Assembly: GCA_944322145.1 (NCBI GenBank)
Contig: CALUNW010000002.1
Span: 1 to 64,000 of the forward strand
Length of the DNA stretch: 64,000 nucleotides
Direction of reading: 5' to 3'
Source: an uncultured Atopobiaceae bacterium
GTDB taxonomy: Bacteria; Actinomycetota; Coriobacteriia; Coriobacteriales; Atopobiaceae
A program made the position numbers and the translations under genes. Below are positions 33,230 through 45,084 of the stretch, in pieces; position 1 is the stretch's first letter; every line of letters starts with the position of its first letter. A model generated the notes under the pieces. It did no database searches and was not told where the DNA came from. It saw only the letters and a program-made list of their open reading frames with translations.

Positions 33230-35116
33230 TCAGCGCGCGGTGCGCTCGGGGAGCTCGCCGGAGCGGTACGCGGTGAGAAGGGCGCGCAGGTCGGAGATCT
33301 GCTCGCGGATGTCGGTGCCGGTGTCGGTGTCGTCGATCGTGAGGGGCCGGGGCTCGAGCTCGAAGCGGTCGTCGTCGCTCATGATGTCCGCGTTGAGGTC
33401 GAGCACGTCGGCGATCGAGCCGAAGGGCCGGTGCGCCTTGATGCGCATGCCGCGCGGGTCGGAGATGAGCGTGTAGCCCGCGATGCCCGTCGTCTTGTGG
33501 TAGGCCTGGCAGAAGCCGCCGTCGATGACGACGAGCCGGCCGCCGGCGCGCACGGCCTTCTCGCCTTCCGAGGCGTGGACCGGCGTGTGCCCGTTGATGA
33601 TGTGGCCGTGGACGGGGTCGGCGCCGAACTCCTCGAGGATGCGGCGGCAGACGCCCTCGTCGTCGGTGAGCGCGTAGTAGGGGTCGCGCGGCTCGGCCCA
33701 GGTGGACCGGTCCCTGAAGTACGTGCGCTCGAAGGTCTTCATCACGCGGCCGGAGAGCGGCGAGTAGCGCCCGCACCACAGGTACCACATCCAGTCGAGC
33801 GAGACCTCGTCGTGCTCGTGCCAGGCGCGCCGTGCCAGGCGGTCGGCGTAGTCGTAGTAGGCCTTGCCGGCGAGGAGCTGGCCCTGGTGGTTGACGGGGT
33901 GGAACGTGCCGTCCTCGTTCATGGGGACGCATGCGTGGAAGAGCACGTCGTCGTTGTGGACGAGGTAAGCGCTGCCGTTCTCGTAGAGGAAGTTCACGTG
34001 GGCGTTGAGCTTGTAGGAGCCGCGGACGGCGGCGAGGAGGTTGTCCATCACGCGCAGCTCGTCGTCTGAGAGCGCGTAGGGGTCGTGCGGGTCGAGGGTG
34101 GGGAAGTCGCTGGTGACGAGCTCGTAGTCCTTCTCGCCCACGCGCGCGACGCCGCGCGCCGGGTCCACGCCGGCGAGCAGCAGGCGGTCCTCCATGTGCC
34201 AGTTGGGGTGGCGGGCGATGGTCTGCCCCTCGAGCTTGAACAGGATCGCCGAGATGGCCTTCTCCATAGGGCTCATGACGTCGTCGGCACGGTAGGTTGC
34301 CTCGGCGAAGAGCGCGAGCTCGCGCAGGGAGATGCCGTACGCGCCCTCGAGGATCTTGAGCGAGTCGTAGCGGATGTTGTTGCGGATGACCGCCGCCAGG
34401 CACGTGGCGGAGCCCGCCGCCGCGCCCATCCAGACGATGTCGTGGTTGCCCCACTGCAGGTCGACGGAGTGGTACTCCATGAGGCGGTCAAGGATCTTGT
34501 CGGCGTGCGCGCCGCGGTCGAAGACGTCTCCCACGAGGTGCAGGTGGTCCACGGCCAGGCGCTTGACGAGCGAGGCCAGGGAGACGATGAAGTCGTCGGC
34601 CGAGCCCGTGTCCACGATGGAGTCGATGATGCGCTGGTGGTAGCGCCGGCGCTGCTCGCCCTCGCCGGGGGAGGCGTGGAGCAGCTCGTCGATGATGTAG
34701 GCGTACTCCTGCGGCATGGCCTTGCGCACCTTGGAGCGGGTGTAGGAGTCAGAGAGGTAGCGCGCCAGGCGCACGAGGCGCATGAGCGTGATCGCGTACC
34801 ACTCCGCCGTGACGACGCCGGCGGACTTGAGGCGGCGGAGCTTGCGGTGCGGGTAGTAGATGAGCGTGCAGAGGTCGGCCTGCTCGTCGTGGGTGAGCTC
34901 AAAGCGGAAGGTGTCCGCGACGCGCTCGCGGATGACGCCGGAGCAGTTGTTGAGGATGTGCTTGAAGGCGTCGTACTCGCCGTGCACGTCGGAGACGAAG
35001 TGCTCGGTGCCCTTGGGCAGGTTGAGGATGGCCTCGAGGTTGATGACCTCGGAGAAGGCCGAGCGCGCGGTGGGGAACTTCTCCGATAGGAGCTCGAGGT
35101 ACTTGCGGTCTGTCAT
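33230..35116 (-). CDS. fbp: Fructose-1,6-bisphosphatase, class III
   Basis: A 628-residue class III FBPase, a calcineurin-like metallophosphatase unrelated to class I enzymes. Metal motifs FVSDVHGEYDAF, LVGDVFDRGAHAD, LQWGNHDIVWMG and GHIINGHTPV are in order. It removes the 1-phosphate of fructose-1,6-bisphosphate in gluconeogenesis. The ATG at 35116 is chosen because AAGGGAGCC precedes it; the frame continues upstream without a better start. It is monocistronic, with a REP palindrome just after the stop. Confidence 0.95.
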   Translation of the reverse strand: MTDRKYLELLSEKFPTARSAFSEVINLEAILNLPKGTEHFVSDVHGEYDAFKHILNNCSGVIRERVADTFRFELTHDEQADLCTLIYYPHRKLRRLKSAGVVTAEWYAITLMRLVRLARYLSDSYTRSKVRKAMPQEYAYIIDELLHASPGEGEQRRRYHQRIIDSIVDTGSADDFIVSLASLVKRLAVDHLHLVGDVFDRGAHADKILDRLMEYHSVDLQWGNHDIVWMGAAAGSATCLAAVIRNNIRYDSLKILEGAYGISLRELALFAEATYRADDVMSPMEKAISAILFKLEGQTIARHPNWHMEDRLLLAGVDPARGVARVGEKDYELVTSDFPTLDPHDPYALSDDELRVMDNLLAAVRGSYKLNAHVNFLYENGSAYLVHNDDVLFHACVPMNEDGTFHPVNHQGQLLAGKAYYDYADRLARRAWHEHDEVSLDWMWYLWCGRYSPLSGRVMKTFERTYFRDRSTWAEPRDPYYALTDDEGVCRRILEEFGADPVHGHIINGHTPVHASEGEKAVRAGGRLVVIDGGFCQAYHKTTGIAGYTLISDPRGMRIKAHRPFGSIADVLDLNADIMSDDDRFELEPRPLTIDDTDTGTDIREQISDLRALLTAYRSGELPERTAR

Positions 35117-35296
35117 GGGGCTCCCTTCTCGCGGCTTTACCCCACTGTGGAGGGGCGGGTCGCCCTCCGTAAGCACTTTTCGGCGAGAGGTGCGCGTGCG
35201 GTCAGCTGGTAGTAATGAGTTGGCGACGAGCGGCCCGTGCCGACGTCTTTGGGCCTCGTGAAGTTCGGCCCCGCCGCCCCGCCGGGCGCGCGTCCG

Positions 35297-35305
35297 TGCT
35301 ACCAT
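35297..35305 (+). promoter_or_regulatory. ileS promoter (extended -10)
   Basis: TGC then TACCAT (35300-35305), just upstream of the T-box leader. The -35 region is GC-rich and unconvincing. Confidence 0.5.
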
Positions 35306-35311
35306 GCTGAA

Positions 35312-35582
35312 CCGAGGCGTTGACGGGGAGAGTACCCGGGGGCGCGCGGCCAAGAGAGAGCGGGGACGGTGGGAGCCCGCGGTCGCGTCCCGGCGAAGAT
35401 CACCCCCGAGCCGCGGCCCCAAAGCGCGCCGAGAAGAGCGTTCTTCTCGCCCGCGAGTAGGCGTCGCCGGAGTGGCCGCCGACACAGGCCAGCCGAGTAC
35501 GGCGGATATCCGCTCGCTGGGTGGTTCACAAGCGAAGTCGCGTGCGCGCTTCGTCCCAGCAGGAGGGACGGGCGCGTTTTTT
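35312..35582 (+). ncRNA. Isoleucine T-box leader of ileS
   Basis: Stem I carries GAGAGTA near the 5' end and AGAGAGCGGGGACGGTGGGAG, matching the AGAGAG and distal-loop elements. The specifier loop reads GAAG-ATC-A with the codon ATC (Ile) at 35399-35401. The T-box sequence TGGGTGGTTCACAAGCG (35518-35534) has a TGGT bulge whose last base fits the A73 discriminator of tRNA-Ile. A terminator follows. Uncharged tRNA-Ile should stabilise the antiterminator and turn on ileS. Confidence 0.82.
35545..35582 (+). terminator. T-box-controlled terminator
   Basis: CGCGCTTCGTCCC pairs with GGGACGGGCGCG across a 7-bp loop, followed by TTTTTT. Confidence 0.85.
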
Positions 35583-35598
35583 CGTGTCCGAGGAGAAA

Positions 35599-35631
35599 TG
35601 ATTCAAAAGGGGACTGTCCCCTTTTGAATCA
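35599..35631. repeat. REP-like perfect palindrome before ileS
   Basis: A 33-nt palindrome with core GGGGACTGTCCCC and TGATTCAAAA ends. It is the same type as the lysA/dapA element and sits between the terminator and the ribosome site (GAAGGAGG). Confidence 0.93.
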
Positions 35632-35645
35632 CGAAGGAGGAGAGC

Positions 35646-38483
<2,838 letters not shown>

Positions 38484-38485
38484 TC

Positions 38486-39052
38486 GTGCCCGCATCTGGC
38501 AAAGATAACGTGCGCGTTCCGGACGGTTCTGGGTTCCAGACCGTCCGGAACGCGCCCGATAACCGTTCCGGCGCGCGCCGGCTCGCCCTGTACGTCCTGG
38601 TCGCCGCGGCCGTCGTTGCCCTCGACCAGGCGAGCAAGGCGGCGGCGCGCGTCGCGCTCGTCCCCGGCGAGCCCGTCACGCTCATCCCGGGCGTGATGGA
38701 CCTCTCGCTCGTGTACAACACCGGCGCCGCCTTCTCGCTCGGCGAGGGGGCTGGCCCCCTCTTCGTGCTCGTGGCCGCCGCGATCGCCGGCTTCGGGGCG
38801 TGGGTGGCGTCGCGTCGCGTCGACGTGCCGCTCTCGGTTGCGCTCGTGCTCGCCGCCGTGGCCGGCGGGGGCATCGGCAACGCGATCGACCGCGTGGCAC
38901 TGGGCGCCGTGACGGACTTCTTCGCCACCACGTTCGTGGACTTCGCGATCTTCAACGTGGCAGACATCTTCGTGACCTGCGGCGTGTTCGTGGCGCTCGT
39001 GCTCTGGTGGCGCTGGGACGCCGCCCGCGAGCGCGCCGCGGCGGGTGAGTGA
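38486..39052 (+). CDS. lspA: Lipoprotein signal peptidase (signal peptidase II)
   Basis: A 188-residue membrane aspartic protease that removes signal peptides from prolipoproteins. Four hydrophobic segments; catalytic motifs VYNTGAAFSL and GNAIDRVALGAVTDFF with the second Asp downstream in FNVADIFV. Its first 25-30 residues are encoded by a long palindrome (38512-38555) and look non-native. The GTG at 38486 (2 bp after the ileS stop) or GTG 38510 are the only upstream starts. Usually lspA precedes rluD; here the opp operon separates them. Confidence 0.93.
   Translation: MPASGKDNVRVPDGSGFQTVRNAPDNRSGARRLALYVLVAAAVVALDQASKAAARVALVPGEPVTLIPGVMDLSLVYNTGAAFSLGEGAGPLFVLVAAAIAGFGAWVASRRVDVPLSVALVLAAVAGGGIGNAIDRVALGAVTDFFATTFVDFAIFNVADIFVTCGVFVALVLWWRWDAARERAAAGE
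38512..38555. repeat. Long hairpin inside the lspA N-terminal coding region
   Basis: GCGCGTTCCGGACGGTTCTG and its complement pair over about 20 bp with one bulge and a 3-bp loop. It looks like an intergenic palindrome that has been read into lspA. Confidence 0.88.
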
Positions 39053-39334
39053 CGGCCCGACGTCCTTCTCGCCCGCTCCGATTAACGCGCACCATTTGTT
39101 TTGATTTCATATATCCGCAGGTGGGTTTTTCGCAGAACGCATTCCGTGCGCGTTATTTCGCGCGCCACGCCTGGGCTCGACAGAAGGCGGCGTATCGCTC
39201 AGGCCCTGTTTTACTCCGTTGCTCTGAATGAAACCCTTTTGAAACAACCGTTGGAGAAAATCGTCTAGTCCCATCGCGCACCACATGTTGTGGAGCGCCC
39301 GGTTACCCGTACCACCTAAAGGGGAGGAAACGCT
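39053..39334. other. Intergenic region upstream of the opp operon
   Basis: It holds a CTTCTCG word 12 bp after lspA, a family B-like element (39083-39155) and a lower-GC leader. TTGAAA at 39239 could be a -35, but no matching -10 is clear. Confidence 0.5.
39083..39155. repeat. Family B-like inverted repeat
   Basis: TAACGCGCAC and GTGCGCGTTA are perfect 10-bp arms. The interior has ATATATCCGCAGGTGGG, close to the ATATCTGCAGGT core of family B copy 2. Confidence 0.65.
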
Positions 39335-41083
39335 ATGTCCATGCAGAACTTCGCAGTCTCTCGCCGTGCGCTTCTCGCTGGCTCCGCCGGCATCGCCACG
39401 CTCGCAGGCCTTGCTGCCTGCAGTGGCGGCGGCAACGACGACCAGTCCCAGGGCAGTGCCGCACCCGCCGGCGACGGAACCCCGGACGAGGTCCAGGAGA
39501 TGAACCTCGTCGAGCTGAACGACCTCCAGACGCTCGACGTCAACGACATCCGCAACGAGAACGAGTTCGAGGTTCTCTCCGAGCTCAACGAGGGCCTGTT
39601 CCGCACCTTCACGGACGAGGACGGCATCGACCACGTTGAGCCCGCCGGCTGCGAGGACTACGAGGTCACCGACGATGGCCTCACCTACACCTTCCACCTG
39701 CGCGACAACGGCTGGTCCGACGGCCAGCCCGTCACCGCCCAGCACTACGTCGACTCCATCCTTCGCCTCTGCAACCCGGACAACGGCTTCTCCTATGCCT
39801 TCCTTGCCGAGGACATCGCCGGCGCTGCCGCGTACATGAACGGCGAGGGCGCCGCCGAGGACATCGCCGTTGCGGCCCTCGACGACAAGACGCTTGAGAT
39901 TAGGCTTGCCAACCCCATTCCGTTCTTCTTGGCCAAGCTCTCCAACGTCTGCTTTGACCCGGTGCGCATGGACCTCATCAACGAGTACGCGGACACCATG
40001 TCCAACGACTGGGAGAAGCAGGTCTACAGCGGCCCCTTCAAGATCACCTCTCGCACGCTCGAGAATTCCATCGTCCTCGAGCCCAACGAGCACTACTGGG
40101 ACAAGGACAACGTCAAGCTCCAGAAGCTGACCTACACCATCGTCACCGAGGACGCCACGCGCTCCCAGCTCCTCTCCTCCAAGGAGCTCGACTCCGTCGA
40201 CTGCTCCTCTGAGTACGTCACCCAGTGGGCCAAGCTCGCCGACCAGGGCCAGCTCGTCTACAACAAGAAGGCAGACGTGGGCTCCGACTACCTCGCCTTC
40301 AACCACCACACCGGCGGTCCCTCCGGCCTCATGAACAACGTCAAGTGCTGTCTTGCCATCTCCTGCTGCTTCAACCGTGAGGACTTCAACAACACCGCGC
40401 TCTCCGGTCTCAACCTTCCCGCCTACGGCCTCATCCCGGGCGGCATCCTCTCCGGTGACGAGGAGTATCGCTCCACCTACGAGGAGCCCCTGCACGCCCT
40501 TCTCGAGCAGTACGACACGCCCGAGAAGTGCCAGGCGCTCTTCAAGGAGGGCGTCAAGGAGGTCACCGGCTCCGATGACGTCTCTGGCGTGGAGCTGCTC
40601 ATCCTGACCCAGCAGCAGAACACTCAGTCGAAGAACACCACCGAGTGGCTCGCCCAGCAGATCAGCGCCGGCGTGGGCGTGACCGTCAACATCAACGCCC
40701 AGTCCGAGACGGCGAACTTCGTCGCCGAGCGTGACGCCAACAACTACGACTTCTACCTCATGGGCTGGAACGCGGACTTCTCCGACCCCATCTCGTACTT
40801 TGATCTCTTTGCCACCGGCTCCGGCTACGCCAAGTTCATGGGCGGCTACTCCAACGCCGAGTATGACGAGATGTACGAGTCCCTCAAGACCATGTCCGAC
40901 TCCGCCGAGCGCACTGCCGTCTATCAGAAGATGGAGCAGAACATCATCGAGAACGCCGGCATCGCGCCCGTCTACTACACCGTTCGCCACAACTTCACGC
41001 AGTCCTACGTCATGAACATGTCGTTCCCGCAGTTTGGCAACGGCCTCGAGGTCTCCCGCGCATACATCTCCGGTAAGGCGTAA
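39335..41083 (+). CDS. oppA: Oligopeptide ABC transporter substrate-binding lipoprotein
   Basis: A 582-residue family 5 solute-binding protein. The signal peptide has a twin-arginine-like SRRALLAGSAG and a lipobox ending LAAC (Cys29), so it is probably a lipid-anchored, possibly Tat-exported protein. SBP_bac_5 features include YTFHLRDNGWSDGQPVTA and a C-terminal YYTVRHNFT. It captures peptides for the permease encoded downstream. The ATG at 39335 has GGGGAGGAAA upstream; an ATG at 39341 is possible. Confidence 0.93.
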   Translation: MSMQNFAVSRRALLAGSAGIATLAGLAACSGGGNDDQSQGSAAPAGDGTPDEVQEMNLVELNDLQTLDVNDIRNENEFEVLSELNEGLFRTFTDEDGIDHVEPAGCEDYEVTDDGLTYTFHLRDNGWSDGQPVTAQHYVDSILRLCNPDNGFSYAFLAEDIAGAAAYMNGEGAAEDIAVAALDDKTLEIRLANPIPFFLAKLSNVCFDPVRMDLINEYADTMSNDWEKQVYSGPFKITSRTLENSIVLEPNEHYWDKDNVKLQKLTYTIVTEDATRSQLLSSKELDSVDCSSEYVTQWAKLADQGQLVYNKKADVGSDYLAFNHHTGGPSGLMNNVKCCLAISCCFNREDFNNTALSGLNLPAYGLIPGGILSGDEEYRSTYEEPLHALLEQYDTPEKCQALFKEGVKEVTGSDDVSGVELLILTQQQNTQSKNTTEWLAQQISAGVGVTVNINAQSETANFVAERDANNYDFYLMGWNADFSDPISYFDLFATGSGYAKFMGGYSNAEYDEMYESLKTMSDSAERTAVYQKMEQNIIENAGIAPVYYTVRHNFTQSYVMNMSFPQFGNGLEVSRAYISGKA

Positions 41084-41086
41084 GGC

Positions 41087-42046
41087 ATGGTCAAGTACGC
41101 ACTCAAGCGGTTCGCCACGATGATCGTCATGCTGTTCATCGTGGCGACCGCCACCTTCTTCATGCTGGCCGCGGTGCCCGGTGACGCGCTCACCGAGCGC
41201 ACCGCGCGCCTGCCCGAGGACGTGGCCGCGCGCGTCTACGCGCGCTACGGCCTCGACAAGCCAGCCCCGGAGCGCTACGTAATCACCATGAGGGGCCTCG
41301 TCGTTGGCGACTTTGGCGAGTCGATCGTCTTTCCCGGTCAGACCGTCCAGAGCGTCATCGCCGAGAAGGGCCCCATCTCGCTTCGCCTTGGCTTCCAGCA
41401 GGTCATCCTGGGCGTGGGCATTGGCCTCATCCTTGGCGTCATAGCAACAGTGAGAAAGAACACATGGGTGGACTATGGGATAATCGCGTTCTCCATCCTG
41501 ATGGTGAGCGTGCCAACCCTTGTGTTTGGCCTCTTGTTGCAGCAGGTCTTTGCCGGAACGCTGGGGTGGTTCCCGGTCATCGGTTGGCCCTCGGGTGACG
41601 AGCTCATGTTCGGCGGGTGGGAGTACACGGTCCTGCCCACGCTGGCGGGCAGCTTTGGCTACATGGCAATGTACGCGCGGCTGCTCAAGGCCTCGATGTC
41701 CGATGTCCTCGGGCAGGACTACATCCTCGCCGCCGAGGCCCGCGGCCTCTCTAAGGGGCAGATCGTGCGCCGTCACATGATCAGGAACGCGGCCATCCCC
41801 ATCGTGACCAAGCTCCCGATGACCATCGCCATGTGTCTCACCGGCTCGTTCTACATCGAGACGATCTTTGCCATTCCCGGACTTGGCCGCTACTACATCC
41901 AGGCCATCTCCGGCCGTGACGTCACCATGGTCATGGGCTTCACGGTGGTCATCGCCGCCATGTACATGGTGGTCATCTTTCTGACCGACATTCTCTACCA
42001 CGTGGTCGACCCGCGCATTCAGCTGGCCGGCAAGACGAGCCGATAG
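41087..42046 (+). CDS. oppB: Oligopeptide ABC transporter permease OppB
   Basis: A 319-residue inner-membrane permease with six predicted helices. It begins KYALKRFATMIVMLFIVATATFFML. The coupling motif is YILAAEARGLSKGQIVRRHMIRNA. It pairs with OppC. It starts 3 bp after oppA. Confidence 0.95.
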   Translation: MVKYALKRFATMIVMLFIVATATFFMLAAVPGDALTERTARLPEDVAARVYARYGLDKPAPERYVITMRGLVVGDFGESIVFPGQTVQSVIAEKGPISLRLGFQQVILGVGIGLILGVIATVRKNTWVDYGIIAFSILMVSVPTLVFGLLLQQVFAGTLGWFPVIGWPSGDELMFGGWEYTVLPTLAGSFGYMAMYARLLKASMSDVLGQDYILAAEARGLSKGQIVRRHMIRNAAIPIVTKLPMTIAMCLTGSFYIETIFAIPGLGRYYIQAISGRDVTMVMGFTVVIAAMYMVVIFLTDILYHVVDPRIQLAGKTSR

Positions 42047-42053
42047 GAGGGAC

Positions 42054-43034
42054 ATGAAAAACAAGCTCAAGCGCGCGGTGAGCTACGCCGTCGATTCGCT
42101 GGGACATGTCCCTCAGGACGTCACGCTCGTTCCCGAGGACTTCGTCACGCGCGGCATCAGCGAGGCGGACCTCGAGGGCAACATGCGCCCGCCCGTCTCC
42201 TACTGGTCCGACGCGTGGCGCCGCTTCAAGAAGAACCCGCTCGCCGTTGCGGCCCTCGTGGTACTTGGCCTCTTTGTGGTGCTCGTGATCTTTGCCCCCA
42301 TGACGTCCGGGCATGACGCCTACCTCATGGACTCCCTGGTCACCAACCAGGAGCCCTCCGGCTCCTACTGGTTTGGCACGGACGCCCTTGGCCGCGACCT
42401 CTGGACCCGCGTGTGGGTGGGCGCCCGCGTCTCGCTCATCGTCGCCATCGCCTGCGCCATGGTGCAGATCATCGTCGGCTCCATCTGCGGTGCGGCAATG
42501 GCCTACTTCGGCGGCATCGTCGACGAGGTCCTCATGCGCATCATCGAGGTCGTGAGCTCCGTCCCGAGCCTTCTCATCTCGCTTCTCATCATGATGGTCG
42601 CGGGAAACAACATGGGGGCGCTGCTCCTGGCCATGTGCATCACGAGCTGGATGGACACGGCGCGCCAGGTGCGCGGCCTCGTCAAGGGGCTTCGCGAGAG
42701 CGACTACGTGGCGGCGGCCCAGTGCCTCGGCGCCTCGCCGATGACGATCATCGTGCGCCACCTGATCCCCAACACGCTCTCCATCCTGCTGCTCGACCTC
42801 TTCATGAGCATCCCCACCTACATCTTCTCCGAGGCAAGCCTCTCCTTTCTCGGCATGGGCCTCAAGGCGCCCGAGATCTCGCTCGGCACGCTCATCTCTG
42901 ACGGCCAGGCGATGCTCCAGATTTACCCGTTCCAGCTGTTCTACCCCGCGCTCGTGCTCTGCCTCATCGTTCTGGCGTTCAACCTCTTTGGTGACGGCCT
43001 GCGCGACGCGCTCGACCCGAGGATGAGGAAGTAG
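42054..43034 (+). CDS. oppC: Oligopeptide ABC transporter permease OppC
   Basis: A 326-residue permease. The OppC_N segment (SDAWRRFKKNPLAVAALVVL) precedes the transport domain; the periplasmic signature HWFGTDxxGRD appears here as YWFGTDALGRDLWTR. The EAA coupling loop is DYVAAAQCLGASPMTIIVRH. AGGAGGGAC precedes the ATG, and it ends 2 bp before oppD. Confidence 0.95.
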   Translation: MKNKLKRAVSYAVDSLGHVPQDVTLVPEDFVTRGISEADLEGNMRPPVSYWSDAWRRFKKNPLAVAALVVLGLFVVLVIFAPMTSGHDAYLMDSLVTNQEPSGSYWFGTDALGRDLWTRVWVGARVSLIVAIACAMVQIIVGSICGAAMAYFGGIVDEVLMRIIEVVSSVPSLLISLLIMMVAGNNMGALLLAMCITSWMDTARQVRGLVKGLRESDYVAAAQCLGASPMTIIVRHLIPNTLSILLLDLFMSIPTYIFSEASLSFLGMGLKAPEISLGTLISDGQAMLQIYPFQLFYPALVLCLIVLAFNLFGDGLRDALDPRMRK

Positions 43035-43036
43035 CC

Positions 43037-44110
43037 ATGGACGAGAAGAACCAGACGACGGGTGCCCCCGCGGCGTCCGAAGCGGACGTCCTTCTCGACG
43101 TCCAGGACCTCAAGGTCTCCTACCACACCTACGCTGGCGTGGTGCAGTCCGTGCGTGGCGTGTCCTTCTCGCTGGAGCCGGGTGGCACGCTCGCCATCGT
43201 GGGCGAGTCGGGCTGCGGCAAGTCGGTCTCCGCCAAGGCCATCATGGGCTTGGTCAAGGACCCGGGCGTGGTGGACCCCCAGAGCCACATCGTCTTCAAG
43301 GGCCGCGACACCGCCACCTTCACCAAGGAGGACTGGCGCAGCTACAAGGGCGGCTCCGCCTCGATGATCTTCCAGGAGGCGCTCTCCGCGCTCGACCCCA
43401 CCACGCGCGTGGGCAAGCAAATCACGGAGGCCATCCTCGCGCACGAGAAGGTCAGCAAGGAGGAGGCGAAGAAGCGTGCCATCGAGCTGCTCCACGAGGT
43501 GGGCATTCCCGAGCCCGAGCGTCGCTTCAAGCAGTTCCCGCACGAGCTCTCCGGTGGCATGCGCCAGCGTGTGATGATCTCCATCGCGTTTGCCTGCAAC
43601 CCCGAGCTGCTCATCTGCGACGAGCCCACCACGGCGCTCGACGTGACGATTCAAGATCAGATTCTCTCCGAGATTCGCGAGATGCAGCGCCGGCACGGCA
43701 CCGCCGTCATCATGATCACGCACGACATGGGCGTCGTCGCGGACATCGCGCGCGACATGGTCGTCATGTACTCCGGCCTCATTGTGGAGCGCGGCTCGGT
43801 GGCGGACATCTTCGCCCACCCGCGCCACCCCTACACCAAGGCACTGCTCGCGGCCGTCCCGCGCGTCGACCAGTCTCGCTCGGACGAGCTGGCCGCCATC
43901 CAGGGCACGCCGCCCGACCTCATCAACCCGCCGACGGGGTGTCCCTTCTGCACGCGCTGCCCCTATCGCATGGACGTCTGCACCAAGGCCATGCCGTCCG
44001 AGACCGACTTTGGCTCCGGGCACCGCGCCTCCTGCTGGCTCCATGACGAGCGTTCGCCGCGCGTTGACGAGGTCATCCAGGCCGCAAGCGAGGAAGGGGG
44101 CGCCCGATGA
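43037..44110 (+). CDS. oppD: Oligopeptide ABC transporter ATPase OppD
   Basis: A 357-residue ATPase. Walker A GESGCGKS (about 55-62), Q-loop SMIFQEALSALDP, signature LSGGMRQRVMI (about 171), Walker B LLICDEPTTALD and H-loop MITHDMGVV. The C-terminal oligopeptide-transporter extension has GCPFCTRCPYRMDVC, the cysteine cluster that can hold an iron-sulfur site. It overlaps oppF by ATGA. Confidence 0.96.
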   Translation: MDEKNQTTGAPAASEADVLLDVQDLKVSYHTYAGVVQSVRGVSFSLEPGGTLAIVGESGCGKSVSAKAIMGLVKDPGVVDPQSHIVFKGRDTATFTKEDWRSYKGGSASMIFQEALSALDPTTRVGKQITEAILAHEKVSKEEAKKRAIELLHEVGIPEPERRFKQFPHELSGGMRQRVMISIAFACNPELLICDEPTTALDVTIQDQILSEIREMQRRHGTAVIMITHDMGVVADIARDMVVMYSGLIVERGSVADIFAHPRHPYTKALLAAVPRVDQSRSDELAAIQGTPPDLINPPTGCPFCTRCPYRMDVCTKAMPSETDFGSGHRASCWLHDERSPRVDEVIQAASEEGGAR

Positions 44111-45084
44111 GCGATTCCGCCACGCAGCCGATTCTCTCGGTCAAGCACATGAGCAAGTTCTTCCCGATGGGACGTGGCTCGCAGCTCAAGGCCGTCGACG
44201 ACGTCTCCTTTGACATCATGCCCGGCGAGTCCCTCGGCGTTGCCGGCGAGTCCGGCTGCGGCAAGTCCACCTGCGGCCGCTGCGTCCTGGGCCTCTACGA
44301 GCTCACGGCGGGTGAGGTGCTCTTCCGCGGCAAGGACATCTCCAAGATGAGCCGTGCCGAGAAGACCGCGTTTCGCCGCGAGGCGCAGATGGTCTTCCAG
44401 GACCCGTTTGCAAGCCTCGACCCGCGCATGACGGTCGCCGACATCGTCGGCGAGGGCATCGACGTGCACCATCTCGCCAAGAACCATGACGAGCGCACCA
44501 AGATGATCTACTCCTACCTGCGCATGGTCGGCCTCAACGAAGAGCAGGCGAGCCGCTTCCCGCACGAGTTCTCCGGCGGTCAGCGCCAGCGCGTGGGCAT
44601 TGCGCGCGCCATGGCCGTGGACCCGTCGTTCCTCGTGCTCGACGAGCCCATCTCCGCTCTCGACGTCTCCATCCAGGCGCAGGTCGTGAACCTGCTCGTG
44701 AAGCTGCGCCGCGAGCGCGACCTCGCGATGCTCTTCATCAGCCACGACCTCTCCATGCTGCGCTACATCTCCGATCGCATCGCGGTCATGTACCTTGGCA
44801 TGCTCGTTGAGATCGGCCCCTCCGAGGAGCTCTGCGAGAACCCGGCGCACCCCTACACGAAGGCGCTCCTTGCCTCCGTGCCCATTCCGGACCCCGTGGC
44901 CGAGGCTGAGCGCGTGGCCGGCGGCGTCAAGCTCACCGGCGAGGTCACGAGTCCTGTTGACCCGCCCGAGGGGTGCCGCTTCTGCAGCCGCTGCCCGTTT
45001 GCGACCGATCGCTGCCGCACCGAGACCCCTCAGCTCGCGGAGGTGTCCCCGGGCCACTTCTGCGCGTGCCACCTGCATGGCTAA
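44107..45084 (+). CDS. oppF: Oligopeptide ABC transporter ATPase OppF
   Basis: A 325-residue partner ATPase. Walker A GESGCGKST (about 47-55), QMVFQDPFASLDPRMTV, signature FSGGQRQRVGIARAM, Walker B FLVLDEPISALD, FISHDLSML. The C-terminus again has a cysteine cluster (GCRFCSRCPFATDRC). Its last 8 bases overlap the next gene. Confidence 0.96.
   Translation: MSDSATQPILSVKHMSKFFPMGRGSQLKAVDDVSFDIMPGESLGVAGESGCGKSTCGRCVLGLYELTAGEVLFRGKDISKMSRAEKTAFRREAQMVFQDPFASLDPRMTVADIVGEGIDVHHLAKNHDERTKMIYSYLRMVGLNEEQASRFPHEFSGGQRQRVGIARAMAVDPSFLVLDEPISALDVSIQAQVVNLLVKLRRERDLAMLFISHDLSMLRYISDRIAVMYLGMLVEIGPSEELCENPAHPYTKALLASVPIPDPVAEAERVAGGVKLTGEVTSPVDPPEGCRFCSRCPFATDRCRTETPQLAEVSPGHFCACHLHG

Larger units (their letters stand above)
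35117..35645. other. Intergenic region between fbp and ileS
   Basis: The left 180 bp hold the fbp leader and nothing else that I can support. The right part is the ileS promoter, T-box leader, terminator, a REP palindrome and the ileS ribosome site. Confidence 0.6.

Noticed and set aside
33230-35485. Longer form of Fbp starting near 35485
   Set aside because: The extra residues are low-complexity Arg/Ser/Pro sequence; the ATG at 35116 has a ribosome site and begins like family members.
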